Positions 16,965 through 26,963 of a DNA stretch of 64,000 nucleotides are shown one piece after another. Source of the DNA: Gammaproteobacteria bacterium (GTDB lineage Bacteria; Pseudomonadota; Gammaproteobacteria; Chromatiales; Chromatiaceae); assembly GCA_030148485.1 (NCBI GenBank), contig JASBTJ010000042.1, positions 51,963 through 115,962 of the forward strand, given 5' to 3'. Positions within the stretch are counted from its first letter, which is position 1, and every line of letters begins with the position of its first letter. The position numbers and the translations under genes are program-made. The notes beneath the pieces are model-generated. The model worked only from the letters and a program-made list of their open reading frames with translations. It did no database searches and was not told where the DNA came from.

Positions 16965-18299
16965 ATGACGCCCGAAGAGATCGACAAGTTCATCGCCGAC
17001 AACGACATCAAGTACGTGCTGGCCCAGTTCGTGGACATCCACGGCGTGGCCAAGACCAAGTCGGTGCCGGCCCACTGCATCCACGACGTCATCAAGGACG
17101 GCGCAGGCTTCGCCGGCTTCGCGGTGTGGGGCCTGGGCATGGGCCCGCACGGCCCGGACTTCATGGCCAAGGGCGACCCGGACACGATCAGCCTGGTGCC
17201 CTGGCAACCGGGCTATGCGCGCATCGTGTGCACCGGCCACGTCAACGACGAGCCGTACCCGTACGACACCCGCTACGTGTTGCTGCAACAGATCGAACGC
17301 CTGAAGGCCAAGGGCTGGACCCTGTACACCGGCCTCGAGCCGGAGATGTGCCTGATGCAACGCACCGCCGACGGCCGCTTGGAGCCCATAGACAAGAGCG
17401 ACACCCTGGCCAAACCCTGCTACGACTACAAGGGCCTGTCGCGGGCACGCGGTTTCCTCGAAGAGCTGGTGGAATCCCTGCAGGCAGTGGACTTCGACGT
17501 CTACCAGATCGACCACGAGGACGCCAACGGCCAGTTCGAGATCAACTACACCTACAGCGATGCACTGACCTCCGCCGACCGCTTCGTGTTCGTGCGCATG
17601 GCCGCCGGCGAGATCGCCAACGGCCAGGGCATGATCTGCTCCTTCATGCCCAAGCCGGACGCCAGTCGCACCGGCAATGGCATGCACTTCCACCTGTCCA
17701 TCGGCGACGCCGAGGGCAACAACCTATTCAACGACGACAGCGACCCTTCCGGCATGGGCCTATCCAAGCTGGCCTATCACTTCCTGGCCGGCCTGTTGCA
17801 CCACGCCCCGGCGCTGTGCGCCTTCGCCGCACCCACGGTCAATTCCTACAAGCGTCTGGTGGTGGGCCGCGCCTTGTCCGGCGCCACCTGGGCACCGGCC
17901 TACATCGGCTACGGCGACAACAACCGCTCGGCCATGCTGCGGATCCCCTACGGCCGCATCGAGTTCCGCCTGCCGGACTCGGGCTGCAACCCCTATCTGG
18001 TGCACGCCGCCATCATTGCCGCTGGCCTGGACGGCGTCGAGAAGGCCATGACGCCGGGCACGCCGATGAACGTCAACTTCTACGAGATGACCCGCGCCGC
18101 CTGTGCCGAGCAGGGCATCGGTATCCTGCCCCAAAACCTCAACGAGGCGCTGGACGCTTTGGAGGCAGACCCGCTGTTCGCCGACGCCTTGGGCACGGAG
18201 GTGGTCGGCGAGTTCATCAACATCAAGCGCATGGAGTGGACCGAGTACAGCCGGCACGTGTCCGACTGGGAGCTCAAACACTACGCGGAATTCTTCTGA
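16965..18299 (+). CDS. gmaS: Gamma-glutamylmethylamide synthetase (type III glutamine synthetase-like)
   Basis: Ligates methylamine to glutamate with ATP, making gamma-glutamylmethylamide, the entry step of the indirect methylamine pathway. 444 residues from ATG 16965. Glutamine-synthetase hallmarks are GLEPEMCLM (metal Glu), [16 protein letters not shown] and the C-terminal [15 protein letters not shown]. Its position between mgdD and mgsA fits GmaS rather than GlnA. Confidence 0.93.
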   Translation: MTPEEIDKFIADNDIKYVLAQFVDIHGVAKTKSVPAHCIHDVIKDGAGFAGFAVWGLGMGPHGPDFMAKGDPDTISLVPWQPGYARIVCTGHVNDEPYPYDTRYVLLQQIERLKAKGWTLYTGLEPEMCLMQRTADGRLEPIDKSDTLAKPCYDYKGLSRARGFLEELVESLQAVDFDVYQIDHEDANGQFEINYTYSDALTSADRFVFVRMAAGEIANGQGMICSFMPKPDASRTGNGMHFHLSIGDAEGNNLFNDDSDPSGMGLSKLAYHFLAGLLHHAPALCAFAAPTVNSYKRLVVGRALSGATWAPAYIGYGDNNRSAMLRIPYGRIEFRLPDSGCNPYLVHAAIIAAGLDGVEKAMTPGTPMNVNFYEMTRAACAEQGIGILPQNLNEALDALEADPLFADALGTEVVGEFINIKRMEWTEYSRHVSDWELKHYAEFF

Positions 18300-18329
18300 G
18301 CACGGACGCACGAACGAGGTAACAAGACT

Positions 18330-19250
18330 ATGTGTGGAATCGTTGGACTTTATCTGAAGAACCGTGACCTGGAACCGAGCCTGGGCAAGCTGTTCGCGCC
18401 CATGCTGCTGGCCATGACCGATCGCGGCCCGGACAGCGCCGGCTTCGCCATCTACGGCGACGAGGTGGGCGACAACCAGATCAAGGTGACCCTGCAGCAC
18501 CCGGACGCAGCCTTCGACTGGAACACCGTGGCCGCCGGCCTCGGCTCGAAGCTGGGCAGCGAACCCGACTGGCTACAGAACGCCAATGCCGCCGTGTTCA
18601 AGCTGACCTGTGACGAGCCCACGGCACGCGCCGCCTTCGCCGCACTGGCACCGGGCGCGGTGATCATGAGCGTCGGCCGCAGCATCGAGATTCTCAAGGG
18701 CGTGGGCCTGCCCGAGGACATCGTCGAGCGCTTTGGCCTGGCCAAGATGCAGGGCAGCCACATCATCGGCCACACCCGCATGGCCACCGAGAGCGCCGTG
18801 AGCATGGCCGGCAGTCATCCGTTCTCCACCGGCATGGACCTGTGTCTCGTGCACAATGGTTCGCTGTCCAACCACAACTGGCTGCGCACACGCTTGAAGC
18901 ACCAGGGCGTGAGCTTCGAGACCGACAACGATTCGGAGGTGGCAGCCGGCTTCCTCACCTGGCGGCTGCGCGAGGGCGACAGCCTGGAACAGGCGCTGCA
19001 CGCCGGCCTGAGGGAACTGGACGGCTTCTACACCTTCGCCGTCGGCACCCGCAACGGCTTTGCCGTGATCCGCGACCCCATCGCCTGCAAGCCGGCAGTG
19101 CTGGCCGAGACCGACGATTATGTCGCCATCGCCTCCGAATACCAGGCCCTGGTCACCCTGCCCGGCATCGAGGATGCCAAGGTGTGGGAGCCGGAACCGG
19201 CACGGGTCTACCTGTGGGAGCGTCAGGATCGTCTGGGGGTGGCCGCATGA
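18330..19250 (+). CDS. mgsA: N-methylglutamate synthase subunit A (class II glutamine amidotransferase)
   Basis: 306 residues beginning MCGIVGLY, so the catalytic Cys2 of Ntn amidotransferases is exposed after Met removal. GHTRMATES and HNGSLSNHN are further family motifs. It releases methylamine from gamma-glutamylmethylamide for transfer to 2-oxoglutarate by MgsC. Its stop overlaps the mgsB start by 4 bp (ATGA). Confidence 0.91.
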   Translation: MCGIVGLYLKNRDLEPSLGKLFAPMLLAMTDRGPDSAGFAIYGDEVGDNQIKVTLQHPDAAFDWNTVAAGLGSKLGSEPDWLQNANAAVFKLTCDEPTARAAFAALAPGAVIMSVGRSIEILKGVGLPEDIVERFGLAKMQGSHIIGHTRMATESAVSMAGSHPFSTGMDLCLVHNGSLSNHNWLRTRLKHQGVSFETDNDSEVAAGFLTWRLREGDSLEQALHAGLRELDGFYTFAVGTRNGFAVIRDPIACKPAVLAETDDYVAIASEYQALVTLPGIEDAKVWEPEPARVYLWERQDRLGVAA

Positions 19251-19930
19251 AAACCGTCGACCTGAACACCAGCACGGTGCGCGAACTCAACCAGGCCCTG
19301 CACGACCAAGCCAAACAGTGTGACGAGCGCGAATGGCTGGTCACCCACCCGGCCGGCACACACGCCCTGGCCTGCGGCCTGGACCAGAACATCAGCGTGG
19401 ATATCGAGGGCCACGCCGGCTACTACTGCGCCGGCATGAACCAGAAGGCCACAGTCACGGTACACGGCAACGCCGGACAAGGCCTGGCGGAAAACATGAT
19501 GTCCGGCGTGGTTCGCGTCACCGGTGACGCCTCCCAGTCCGCCGGCGCAACGGGCCACGGTGGCCTGCTGGTGGTGGAAGGCAATGCATCCGCGCGCTGC
19601 GGCATCTCCATGAAGGGCATCGACATCGTGGTCAAGGGCAGCGTCGGCCATATGAGCGCCTTCATGGGCCAGGCCGGCCGCCTGGTCGTGTGCGGCGACG
19701 CCGGCGACGCCCTCGGCGATTCGCTTTACGAGGTGCGCATCTACGTCAAGGGTGAGGTCGCCTCACTGGGCGCTGACTGTATCGAGAAGGAGATGCGCGA
19801 GGAACACATCGCCGAACTGAGCGAACTGCTGCAGAAGGCCGCCATCGACGAGGATCCGAAAACCTTCCGCCGCTACGGCTCCGCCCGCCAGCTGTATCAC
19901 TTCAAAGTCGACAATGCGTCGGCCTACTGA
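19247..19930 (+). CDS. mgsB: N-methylglutamate synthase subunit B (GltB3-like beta-helix domain)
   Basis: 227 residues from ATG 19247. Gly-rich repeats (GHAGYYCAGMNQKATVTVHGN, GNASARCGISMKG) form the right-handed beta-helix equivalent to the C-terminal domain of glutamate synthase, a structural spacer between amidotransferase and synthase. It overlaps mgsA by 4 bp and is followed 11 bp later by mgsC. Confidence 0.9.
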   Translation: MKTVDLNTSTVRELNQALHDQAKQCDEREWLVTHPAGTHALACGLDQNISVDIEGHAGYYCAGMNQKATVTVHGNAGQGLAENMMSGVVRVTGDASQSAGATGHGGLLVVEGNASARCGISMKGIDIVVKGSVGHMSAFMGQAGRLVVCGDAGDALGDSLYEVRIYVKGEVASLGADCIEKEMREEHIAELSELLQKAAIDEDPKTFRRYGSARQLYHFKVDNASAY

Positions 19931-19941
19931 GGACATCGCAA

Positions 19942-21270
19942 ATGAGTGACATCGACGTCAAACCCGGGCAGCGCGAATCGGCCACCTTCGACCGCAACAC
20001 CATCCACGAGATCCAGCGCGCGGCGACCACCGGCATCTATGACATCCGCGGCTTCGGCGCCAAGCGCAAGCTGCCGAACTTCGACGACCTGCTGTTCCTC
20101 GGCGCCAGCATGTCGCGCTACCCGCTGGAAGGCTATCGGGAGAAGTGCGCCACCGACGTGACGCTGGGCGACCGTTTCGCCAGCAAACCACTGCACCTGC
20201 AGACGCCCATCACCATCGCCGGCATGAGCTTCGGCGCCCTGTCCGCCAACGCCAAGGAGGCGCTGGGACGCGGCGCCTCCGAGGTTGGCACCAGCACCAC
20301 CACCGGCGATGGCGGCATGACGCCGGAGGAACGCGATCAGTCCAGGCATCTGGTCTACCAGTACCTGCCGTCGCGCTACGGCATGAACCCGGACGATCTG
20401 CGCAAGGCCGACGCCATCGAGGTGGTGCTCGGCCAGGGCGCCAAGCCCGGTGGCGGCGGCATGCTGCTGGGGCAGAAGATCACCGAGCGGGTGGCCGGCA
20501 TGCGCACCCTGCCGGTCGGCATCGACCAGCGCAGCGCCTGCCGTCACCCGGACTGGACCGGCCCGGACGACCTGGCCATCAAGATCGAGGAGCTGCGCGA
20601 GATCACCGACTGGGAAAAGCCCATCTATATCAAGATCGGCGCCAGCCGCACCTACTATGACGTCAAGCTGGCGGTGAAGGCCGGCGCCGACGTGATCGTG
20701 TTGGACGGCATGCAGGGCGGCACCGCCGCCACCCAGGAAGTGTTCATCGAACACGTTGGCATCCCCACCCTGGCGGCTATTCCCCAGGCGGTGCAAGCGC
20801 TACAGGAGATGGATATGCACCGCAAGGTGCAGCTGATCGTGTCCGGCGGTATCCGCAACGGTGCCGACGTGGCCAAGGCCATGGCGCTAGGCGCGGACGC
20901 GGTGGCCATCGGCACCGCCGCCCTGGTGGCGCTGGGCTGCAATGATCCCAAGTGGGACGCCGATTACCGCAAGCTTGGCACCGCTGCCGGCTTCTATGAT
21001 GACTACCACGAAGGCCGCGACCCAGCTGGCATCTCCACCCAGGATCCGGCGTTGTCCAGCCGCCTGGATCCAGTGGCCGCCGGCCACCGTCTGGCCAACT
21101 ACCTGCGCGTGCTGACCATGGAGGCCCAGACCCTGGCGCGGGCCTGCGGCAAGTCCCACCTGCAACACCTGGAGCCCGAGGACCTGGTGGCGCTGAATGT
21201 GGAGGCAGCTGCCATGGCGCGGGTGCCGCTGGCGGGGACGGGGTGGATACCTGGGCAGGGGACCTACTGA
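19942..21270 (+). CDS. mgsC: N-methylglutamate synthase subunit C (FMN-binding glutamate synthase domain)
   Basis: 442-residue FMN TIM-barrel. Motifs include SFGALSANAKEALGRGA, TTTGDGGM, KPGGGGMLLGQK, KIGASRTYYDV and VSGGIRNGADVAKAMALGADAV. It condenses methylamine with 2-oxoglutarate to N-methylglutamate. The cysteine triad that holds the 3Fe-4S cluster in GltB is replaced by ALGCNDPKWDAD, with only one Cys. Last gene of the operon that starts with purU. Confidence 0.92.
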   Translation: MSDIDVKPGQRESATFDRNTIHEIQRAATTGIYDIRGFGAKRKLPNFDDLLFLGASMSRYPLEGYREKCATDVTLGDRFASKPLHLQTPITIAGMSFGALSANAKEALGRGASEVGTSTTTGDGGMTPEERDQSRHLVYQYLPSRYGMNPDDLRKADAIEVVLGQGAKPGGGGMLLGQKITERVAGMRTLPVGIDQRSACRHPDWTGPDDLAIKIEELREITDWEKPIYIKIGASRTYYDVKLAVKAGADVIVLDGMQGGTAATQEVFIEHVGIPTLAAIPQAVQALQEMDMHRKVQLIVSGGIRNGADVAKAMALGADAVAIGTAALVALGCNDPKWDADYRKLGTAAGFYDDYHEGRDPAGISTQDPALSSRLDPVAAGHRLANYLRVLTMEAQTLARACGKSHLQHLEPEDLVALNVEAAAMARVPLAGTGWIPGQGTY

Positions 21271-21577
21271 ACCAGCTGTCCACGCAAACACGCCGTCGGC
21301 CCGTCCGGCGGCGTGTCGCTTTTGGCGATCCCCGAACGCGGATCGCCAGTGACCACCGCCAGGCCGGTATGGCCGTGGTAGCACCTATCCAGCGCCTCTT
21401 TCAGGATCGCCACCAGCTCCGGGTTCCGATGGCCCGGATTGTAGGTGCCGCCGTTCAGATGCACGTCGATAAGCCACTTGCCGTCCATGTCGTACATGGC
21501 AGTCGCCCTCGCGCCGCTCGATCACCAAGTCGATGCCCACCGACTGCCAGAAACGAGGCTTTCCCGGGTTCCAGCAT
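21264..21577 (-). pseudogene. Class III aminotransferase N-terminal remnant, frameshifted and truncated
   Basis: ATG at 21577 overlaps the stop of the cysteine hydrolase (TGATG), as in a coupled operon. The readable text is split over frames: MLEPGKASF, then FWQSVGIDLVIERREG, then MYDMDGKWLIDVHLNGGTYNPGHRNPEL. This is the N-terminal part of a PLP class III aminotransferase. It ends after about 90 codons, before any catalytic Lys region, where the mgsC 3' end begins. It is dead, and its operon seems to have been trimmed by rearrangement next to mgsC. Confidence 0.75.
21288..21323 (+). terminator. Possible terminator after mgsC
   Basis: CACGCCG (21289-21295) pairs with CGGCGTG (21309-21315), extended by two further GC pairs across a 2-base mismatch, and is followed by TCGCTTTT. 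The T-run is short, so termination may be partial. It overlaps the tail of the aminotransferase remnant on the other strand. Confidence 0.4.
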
Positions 21578-22272
21578 CAGATATCTCCCTCGAGTATTGG
21601 AATCAGGTCGTCGCAACCGACCACCTGGCAGTAGATGTTGTTGATGACGGCCAGCTCCTGGTGGTGCAGTTCGTCACTGCCGGCGGCGCAGCCGTCCTCG
21701 ATCACCACGGTATCGAAGCTCTCGTCCGCCAGGCTGCGCACAGTGGAGGCTACGCACTGGTCGGTGAAGATGCCGCATACCACCACGTGGGCGATGTCCA
21801 TGTTGTGCAGCAGCAGACGCAGGTTGGTGCCGGTCAGCGCCGAGTCGGTGGTCTTGGTGACCACCAGCTCGTGTTCCAGCGGGCCCACGGCCGGCACGAT
21901 CTGTGAGGCATGCTCCCGGTGCGGCAGCAGCAGGTTGTTGAAACCGGGGCGACGCTGGCTGAGCGAGCGGTCGGCACCGTCCGGCGTCAGGCAGGCGATA
22001 CGTGCATGGCACACCGGCATGGCGCGATCCCGGAAGAAGCCCAGCAGGCGCTGCACCGTGGGCAACACGGTGCCGTGCATGCGTTCGTGGAAAGGCGTCC
22101 AGGCGCGGTACTCGTCAAGCTCAGCGCCACTCAGCAGCGCCGGGTCCGGGCGCTCCAGGTAGGTGTTCTGGATGTCGATCACCAGCAACGCGGTGCGCTT
22201 GGGATCCAGCACCAGGTCGGGTATCTCGGCGTACTGGTAATAGAAAGAGCGATAACGATTCTTCCAGCCCAT
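21577..22272 (-). CDS. Isochorismatase-family cysteine hydrolase
   Basis: 231 residues. The catalytic triad is visible: Asp in LLVIDIQNTYL, Lys in LVVTKTTDSALTGT, and Cys in CGIFTDQCVASTVR. The family includes isochorismatases, nicotinamidases, N-carbamoylsarcosine amidohydrolases and biurases; substrate cannot be told. It is intact but lies between two broken genes (SDR upstream, aminotransferase downstream), the only survivor of an old operon. Expression from the tdm transcript is plausible. Confidence 0.85.
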   Translation of the reverse strand: MGWKNRYRSFYYQYAEIPDLVLDPKRTALLVIDIQNTYLERPDPALLSGAELDEYRAWTPFHERMHGTVLPTVQRLLGFFRDRAMPVCHARIACLTPDGADRSLSQRRPGFNNLLLPHREHASQIVPAVGPLEHELVVTKTTDSALTGTNLRLLLHNMDIAHVVVCGIFTDQCVASTVRSLADESFDTVVIEDGCAAGSDELHHQELAVINNIYCQVVGCDDLIPILEGDI

Positions 22273-22275
22273 GGT

Positions 22276-22555
22276 GTAGGTCTCCGTTCAGGCGTCCACG
22301 GCCTCCAGAGTCCCGGCAGGATCTGGCCACCGTCCACGATCAATGACTGGCCGCTGATATAGCTGGCGCGCTCGGCTGGGCGAAGAACATCCCGGACGGA
22401 CTCTGTGCGAGCGCATCCAGCGCGGCCTGTACGCCGCACACAGCGCCACGGACGGTGAGCACCACCTTGTAGGTGTCGCGAGCCAACGCCGTGGCGATGC
22501 CCTTGCCGATGCCCATGGTGAAACCTGTGACCAGTACCGTACGGGATGCTGTCAT
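22276..22555 (-). pseudogene. Short-chain dehydrogenase remnant with internal deletion
   Basis: Starts at ATG 22555 with TVLVTGFTMGIGKGIATALA, the Rossmann TGxxxGIG. It then jumps within about 40 codons to ASYISGQSLIVDGGQ, the C-terminal SDR signature, in another frame. The central part with the YxxxK active site is gone. A family-like ending is legible after a further frame change. No function is expected. Confidence 0.78.
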
Positions 22556-22597
22556 GCTGATACCCCTCTGTTATTCGTGAAGTGGATTGGCTAAGCG

Positions 22598-24928
22598 TCA
22601 CGCGCGCACCCGCGTCTTGTCCGGATCGAAATGGGGAAAGCGCACCACCTGGGCTGGGATGCGTTTCTGGTGGCCGTCAAGCTTGCCCACTTCCAGCGCG
22701 TTGCCAATCTCGGCCTGGGTCGCATCCACCCGCGCCAGGGCAATCCAGCGGCCGAAACGGGGCGAATGGGTGGCGCTGGTGACCTCGCCCACCTGGGCGC
22801 GGCCGGCGTAGATGCCGTCGCCGTGGCCAACCGCCTCGTTACCCTCGAACACCAGTCCGACCAGCTTGCGGCGCGGGTGGGCCTTGCGCTCGGCCAACGC
22901 CGACTTACCGACGTAATCCGCGTCCTTGTCAGGCACACAGAAACCAATGCCGGCCTCAAAGGGGTCGGTTTGGTCGCAGAACTCATAGCCAGAGAAGGCC
23001 AAGCCGGCCTCGATGCGCAGCATATCCAGGGCCGCCAGGCCCAGCGGTGCCAGGCCCTGGGGCTCGCCCGCTGTCCACACCGCGTCCCACACCGCCGCGC
23101 CGTCGGCCGGGTGACACCACACCTCGTAGCCCAGCTCGCCCGTATAGCCGGTGCGCGACACCAGCACCGCCGGCCCGGAGGGCCCACCGATACGCCCGAC
23201 GGTGAAGCGGAACCAACCCAGCTCGGCCAGGTTCGGTCGGGCCGGCGGCGTCCAGATCACCTTGATCAGGATGTCGCGCGCGCGCGGCCCCTGCACGGCG
23301 ATGTTGTGCAGCTGATCGGTGGATGATTTGACCCAGGCCTTCAGGCCCAGGCGCACCGCCTGCTCGCGCAACCAGGTGCCGCAGTATTCGTCGCCGCACA
23401 CCAGCCGGTAGTTTGTCTCGGTCAGACGAAACACGGTGCCATCGTCCAGCATGCCGCCGTGTTCGTAACACAAGGCACCGTAGGACACCCGGCCCACCGC
23501 CAGCTTGCTCACGTCGCGGGTAAAGGTTGCCTGCAGCAGGGCTTGGGCGTCTGGCCCGACCACCTCGAACTTGCGCAGCGGCGACAGGTCCATGACGGCT
23601 GCGCGCTCGCGGCACGCCTGGTACTCGGCCACCGGTCCTTCGGCGGAGAAGCAGTCGGGCAACCAGTAGCCGCGGTATTCGACGAAGTTGCGGGTGAGCG
23701 CGGCGATGCGGGCGTGAAAGCCGGTCTCGCGCGTCAGTTTGGCTTGAGCGTCCGGTGTCATACGAGTGGCTATCCCTGGTGAGAACGACATCTCAGCGTC
23801 GTAGATGCGCACGTGGATGTCGGTGGGCTGCCAGCCGTTGGCGGCATCGATGTCGTCGGCACAGGACGACGAGGCGCATACCAGGTCGGTGAGTGCACGC
23901 AGCAGCACATAGTCGCCAGGTCGCGACCAAGGCTCGTCGAGCGACAGCCTGCCTTGGCCATCCAGCGCGGTGTTGTAGAAAAAGTTGATAGCCGGCCAGC
24001 CGCGCCGCGGCGTGATGCCGTAGGCAGCCAGGGCGACGTTGAAGTTGTCCGAACAGTTGGGGTGACCAGGGTAGCCCAGATCCTCGTAGTAACGGGCGGT
24101 GCATGCCAGAGCGAAGGTGTCGTGACGCCCCACGGTGTCGCGCACCACCGACAGCAAGGGGCGCATGCGGTCGTCGACGAACTTGTCGTGCAGACCGGGC
24201 AGCGGATAAATCGAATTGGTCAGCGTGCGGGTGGCGGTGGGGTCCAGGCCGTGTTCCTCGCCCACCGCCAGCGCGGCGGCGTCGAAGACCAGCAGATCCG
24301 AGCACTGGCGACCGGCCACGTCGATGACCTGTATGTAGTCGCCGGCGGCCACCTCGTAGGCAGTAGCGGTGCCAGCCGCAATATGGATCTCTGCCTTGGG
24401 GTCGGCGAGTGGCGGTGGCAGTTCCTCGTCCGCCACTGCGACGCGTTGCAGCTCCAGGCGCAGTTCGGTGGCAGGCAGATGCCCGTCCAACACCTGGCCT
24501 TCGCACGTCGTCGCCAGGCACAGCAGTAGCGATTGGTCGGCCACCAGTTCGACGGTCTGACCTGACGCGTTGTCCGCTGCACCCAGCTGCACGCCCTGTA
24601 TGTCGGCCGGCTGCACGCCCAGCTCATCCAGGCGGGCGCGCAGTGCGACCTGCTCGGGCGTATCGCCGTCCAGATGCGCGGAGAGCGTTACGTGCGCAGC
24701 CGCCGCATTGGCAAGATGCAGAAGGTGCGAACAGACACGCCCCGCCCTGTCCAGCGCATACAGCTGCACCGGCTGCATGCCCTCCACGTCGACGATACGC
24801 AGCCGGTCACCCGCAGCCAGCCGCAGCGTCATGACGGAGCCGCCGGCCAACCACAGGGTGCGCGGCGGCGGTGTCGTCCGTGACCGCTCCAACGCCACGG
24901 TCACGGACGGCATGGCCATGCCGTTCAC
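22598..24928 (-). CDS. tdm: Trimethylamine-N-oxide demethylase (aldolase), DUF1989-GcvT fusion
   Basis: Converts TMAO to dimethylamine and formaldehyde, the latter probably handed to tetrahydrofolate. 776 residues: DUF1989 region (about 20-390) and a GcvT-type folate-binding domain (about 400-776, with [10 protein letters not shown] and [14 protein letters not shown]). Cysteines at 276, 292 and 356 are spaced 16 and 64, the same spacing as the zinc-binding cysteines I recall for Methylocella Tdm. The GTG start at 24928 overlaps the tmm stop by 4 bp; an ATG three codons later is also possible. DMSP demethylase and aminomethyltransferase lack the N-terminal half. Confidence 0.9.
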   Translation of the reverse strand: MNGMAMPSVTVALERSRTTPPPRTLWLAGGSVMTLRLAAGDRLRIVDVEGMQPVQLYALDRAGRVCSHLLHLANAAAAHVTLSAHLDGDTPEQVALRARLDELGVQPADIQGVQLGAADNASGQTVELVADQSLLLCLATTCEGQVLDGHLPATELRLELQRVAVADEELPPPLADPKAEIHIAAGTATAYEVAAGDYIQVIDVAGRQCSDLLVFDAAALAVGEEHGLDPTATRTLTNSIYPLPGLHDKFVDDRMRPLLSVVRDTVGRHDTFALACTARYYEDLGYPGHPNCSDNFNVALAAYGITPRRGWPAINFFYNTALDGQGRLSLDEPWSRPGDYVLLRALTDLVCASSSCADDIDAANGWQPTDIHVRIYDAEMSFSPGIATRMTPDAQAKLTRETGFHARIAALTRNFVEYRGYWLPDCFSAEGPVAEYQACRERAAVMDLSPLRKFEVVGPDAQALLQATFTRDVSKLAVGRVSYGALCYEHGGMLDDGTVFRLTETNYRLVCGDEYCGTWLREQAVRLGLKAWVKSSTDQLHNIAVQGPRARDILIKVIWTPPARPNLAELGWFRFTVGRIGGPSGPAVLVSRTGYTGELGYEVWCHPADGAAVWDAVWTAGEPQGLAPLGLAALDMLRIEAGLAFSGYEFCDQTDPFEAGIGFCVPDKDADYVGKSALAERKAHPRRKLVGLVFEGNEAVGHGDGIYAGRAQVGEVTSATHSPRFGRWIALARVDATQAEIGNALEVGKLDGHQKRIPAQVVRFPHFDPDKTRVRA

Positions 24929-26301
24929 TGGCTGCCGGCCGCCGGTGGCGTCTCCCCCTCAGCGTCGCCAAGGAAGGCCGCCAGTGAATCGTCCATGGCC
25001 TGCAGCCAGGGGGTGTGGTGCACCGGTGCCATGTTGCCGGTGAGCGTGGACGGGTAGCTGCGATCACGAAAGCCCATGATGTCCTCCACCTTGTGGTGCT
25101 CCCATTCCTTGAACAGCTCGGCGATGCGGTCCACGTCCAGCGTCGGGTAGTCGGTGGCGGCCAGCAGGTCGCGGGTGTACTCGGTCTGGAAGTCGATGGC
25201 CTGGAAGGGGTCCTCCAGCGCCTCTTCCAGCGCGCGCCACTTTTTGATGTCCGCCGCCATGGTGTCGGCTTCCGGCAGCTGCATGCGCCCCAGGATCACG
25301 TCGCGGGCGTACCAAGCCTGGGCGTCGAACATGTTAAAAGTGTAGTACTGGTCCTGCATGCCGATGTAGACCAGCCTCGGGTTGGCCTCCCAGAACACGC
25401 CCTTGTACAGATTCAATGGATACAGGCGGTTGTTGGTCCGCAGCCGCAGGTCATCCGGCAGGAAGGGGAAGTGATGCAAATAGCCGGTGCACAGGATGAT
25501 GGCGTCCACTTCGACGGCGCTGCCGTCCTTGAAGTGCGCCGTCTTTCCGTCCAGGTGGGTGAGCAGCGGCTTGCTGCTGAAAGACTCAGGCCAGTCGAAC
25601 TCCAGTGCCGCCGAGCGATAGCTGAAGGTAATGGACTCGGCGCCGTACTTGTAGCACTGGCTGGCAATGTCCTCGGCAGAGTAGCTGCTACCCACCACCA
25701 GCAGGCGCTTGCCGGAAAACTCGCAGGCATCGCGGAAGTCATGTGCGTGCAGTACCCGGCCGGGGAATACCTCCACACCGGGGAAGTAGGGCACGTTCGG
25801 GGTGGAGAAGTGGCCGCTGGCCACGAACACATAATCGAAGGTCTCGGTGTCCACCTCGTCGTTGTTGTGGTCGTGCACGGTGACCGAGAAGTTGTCGGCG
25901 TCCTCGTGATACTCGACCCAGCGCACCGGGGTCTGGAACTGGATGTACCGGCGCACCCCGCTCTTCTCCACCCGACCGATGATGTAGTCGTGCAGCACCG
26001 CGCGCGGCGGGTAGGATGGGATGGGGCGGCCGAAGTGCTCCTCAAAGGGGTAGTCGGCGAACTCCAGGCATTCCTTGGGACCATTGGACCACAGGTAGCG
26101 GTACATGCTGCCGTGCACGGGCTCGCCGTGCGCGTCCAGGCCCGTGCGCCAGGTGTAGTGCCATAGGCCACCCCAGTCGTCCTGTTTCTCATAACAAACC
26201 AGTTCGGGTATCTCCACGCCCTGACGACGGGCCGACTCGAAGGCGCGCAGGACGGCCAGGCCGCTGGGCCCGGCGCCGATGATGCAGATACGTTTCGTCA
26301 T
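24925..26301 (-). CDS. tmm: Trimethylamine monooxygenase (flavin-containing monooxygenase)
   Basis: NADPH- and O2-dependent FMO oxidising trimethylamine to TMAO. 458 residues from ATG 26301 ([14 protein letters not shown], the FAD fold). The FMO signature FxGxxxHxxxF appears as [11 protein letters not shown], and the NADPH fold as [12 protein letters not shown]. Length and the [16 protein letters not shown] stretch match bacterial Tmm. It is directly coupled to tdm, which uses its product, so the assignment is stronger than for a lone FMO. Confidence 0.93.
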   Translation of the reverse strand: MTKRICIIGAGPSGLAVLRAFESARRQGVEIPELVCYEKQDDWGGLWHYTWRTGLDAHGEPVHGSMYRYLWSNGPKECLEFADYPFEEHFGRPIPSYPPRAVLHDYIIGRVEKSGVRRYIQFQTPVRWVEYHEDADNFSVTVHDHNNDEVDTETFDYVFVASGHFSTPNVPYFPGVEVFPGRVLHAHDFRDACEFSGKRLLVVGSSYSAEDIASQCYKYGAESITFSYRSAALEFDWPESFSSKPLLTHLDGKTAHFKDGSAVEVDAIILCTGYLHHFPFLPDDLRLRTNNRLYPLNLYKGVFWEANPRLVYIGMQDQYYTFNMFDAQAWYARDVILGRMQLPEADTMAADIKKWRALEEALEDPFQAIDFQTEYTRDLLAATDYPTLDVDRIAELFKEWEHHKVEDIMGFRDRSYPSTLTGNMAPVHHTPWLQAMDDSLAAFLGDAEGETPPAAGSQ

Positions 26302-26387
26302 GTGTTGCTCCCCCCAGAGGTCGACGACTGCCACCGGCGCACGGCCGGGCGGTGGTCGGGCGATATCGGATCGGTGCTGGCCCTCAG

Positions 26388-26741
26388 TCAGCCTTCGCCC
26401 TCGCGGCGCTGGCCGCAGAAGAAGCCAACGCCGAAGCTGGGGGTCTCGAAACGGATCTTGCTGCCCTTGCGGAAGTAAAAGACGTCACCCCTCTTGGCGT
26501 GGTGGCGGGTGCCTTCCTCATCGGTGATGACGAACTCGCCATCGACGATGTACTTCATCTCTTCGTAGGTGTACTCGTAGTCCAGCGGTGCCTCGGAGGC
26601 CTCCAGGCGGAAGAACCCGCAGGTAATGGTCTTGTCGGTATCCTGGGAGGAGAACACGTCGCCCAACCAGGCGTTCACGTCGGGGACGTTCATGGACGGC
26701 TGCTTGATCTCGAAGGCCTCGGGTTTGACGGACATGGTCAT
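26388..26741 (-). CDS. EutQ-like small cupin protein
   Basis: 117 residues from ATG 26741 (AAGGA upstream); a longer reading lacks cupin similarity. A single cupin barrel carries [21 protein letters not shown] and [16 protein letters not shown], resembling EutQ cupins. First gene of the tmm-tdm operon, 86 bp before tmm. Its job in amine use is unknown; a small-molecule binding or acetate-kinase-like activity, as described for EutQ, is possible but unproven. The usual metal-binding His pattern is incomplete. Confidence 0.75.
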   Translation of the reverse strand: MTMSVKPEAFEIKQPSMNVPDVNAWLGDVFSSQDTDKTITCGFFRLEASEAPLDYEYTYEEMKYIVDGEFVITDEEGTRHHAKRGDVFYFRKGSKIRFETPSFGVGFFCGQRREGEG

Positions 26742-26823
26742 GGGTCTGGCTTCCTTTGTGAGCTGACGGGACACGGGGCAGATGAAATCCACCATCAGTG
26801 AACACACATTTCCCAGTAGGAAT

Positions 26824-26839
26824 AGCAAAGACTTTGCCA
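26824..26839 (-). promoter_or_regulatory. Sigma-54 promoter of the cupin-tmm-tdm operon
   Basis: The minus strand reads TGGCAAAGTCTTTGCT: invariant GG and GC at the correct spacing, one deviation (A for C) in the -24 box, the same deviation as at 11140. It lies about 80 bp upstream of the cupin start at 26741. The same bases form the palindrome GCAAAG-A-CTTTGC, but the promoter reading explains them better. Confidence 0.74.
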
Positions 26840-26963
26840 ACCGGCTAAGCGATTGTTTTTACGAGACATGTGAAATCGACGCCCGCGCATGCCGCCTCAG
26901 GGCGGTGCAGACCATCGGGTCATGCCTTGATTTGGTACCTGCCCGCAGCTGGTGGCAGCGGCC

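Noticed and set aside
24925..26301. Reading the FMO as a Baeyer-Villiger or generic FMO
   Set aside because: [11 protein letters not shown] fits the FMO signature, and the coupled tdm gene makes trimethylamine monooxygenase far more likely.
26825..26837. Palindrome GCAAAG-A-CTTTGC as an operator of the cupin-tmm-tdm operon
   Set aside because: The same bases are explained by the sigma-54 -24/-12 promoter; symmetry is probably incidental.
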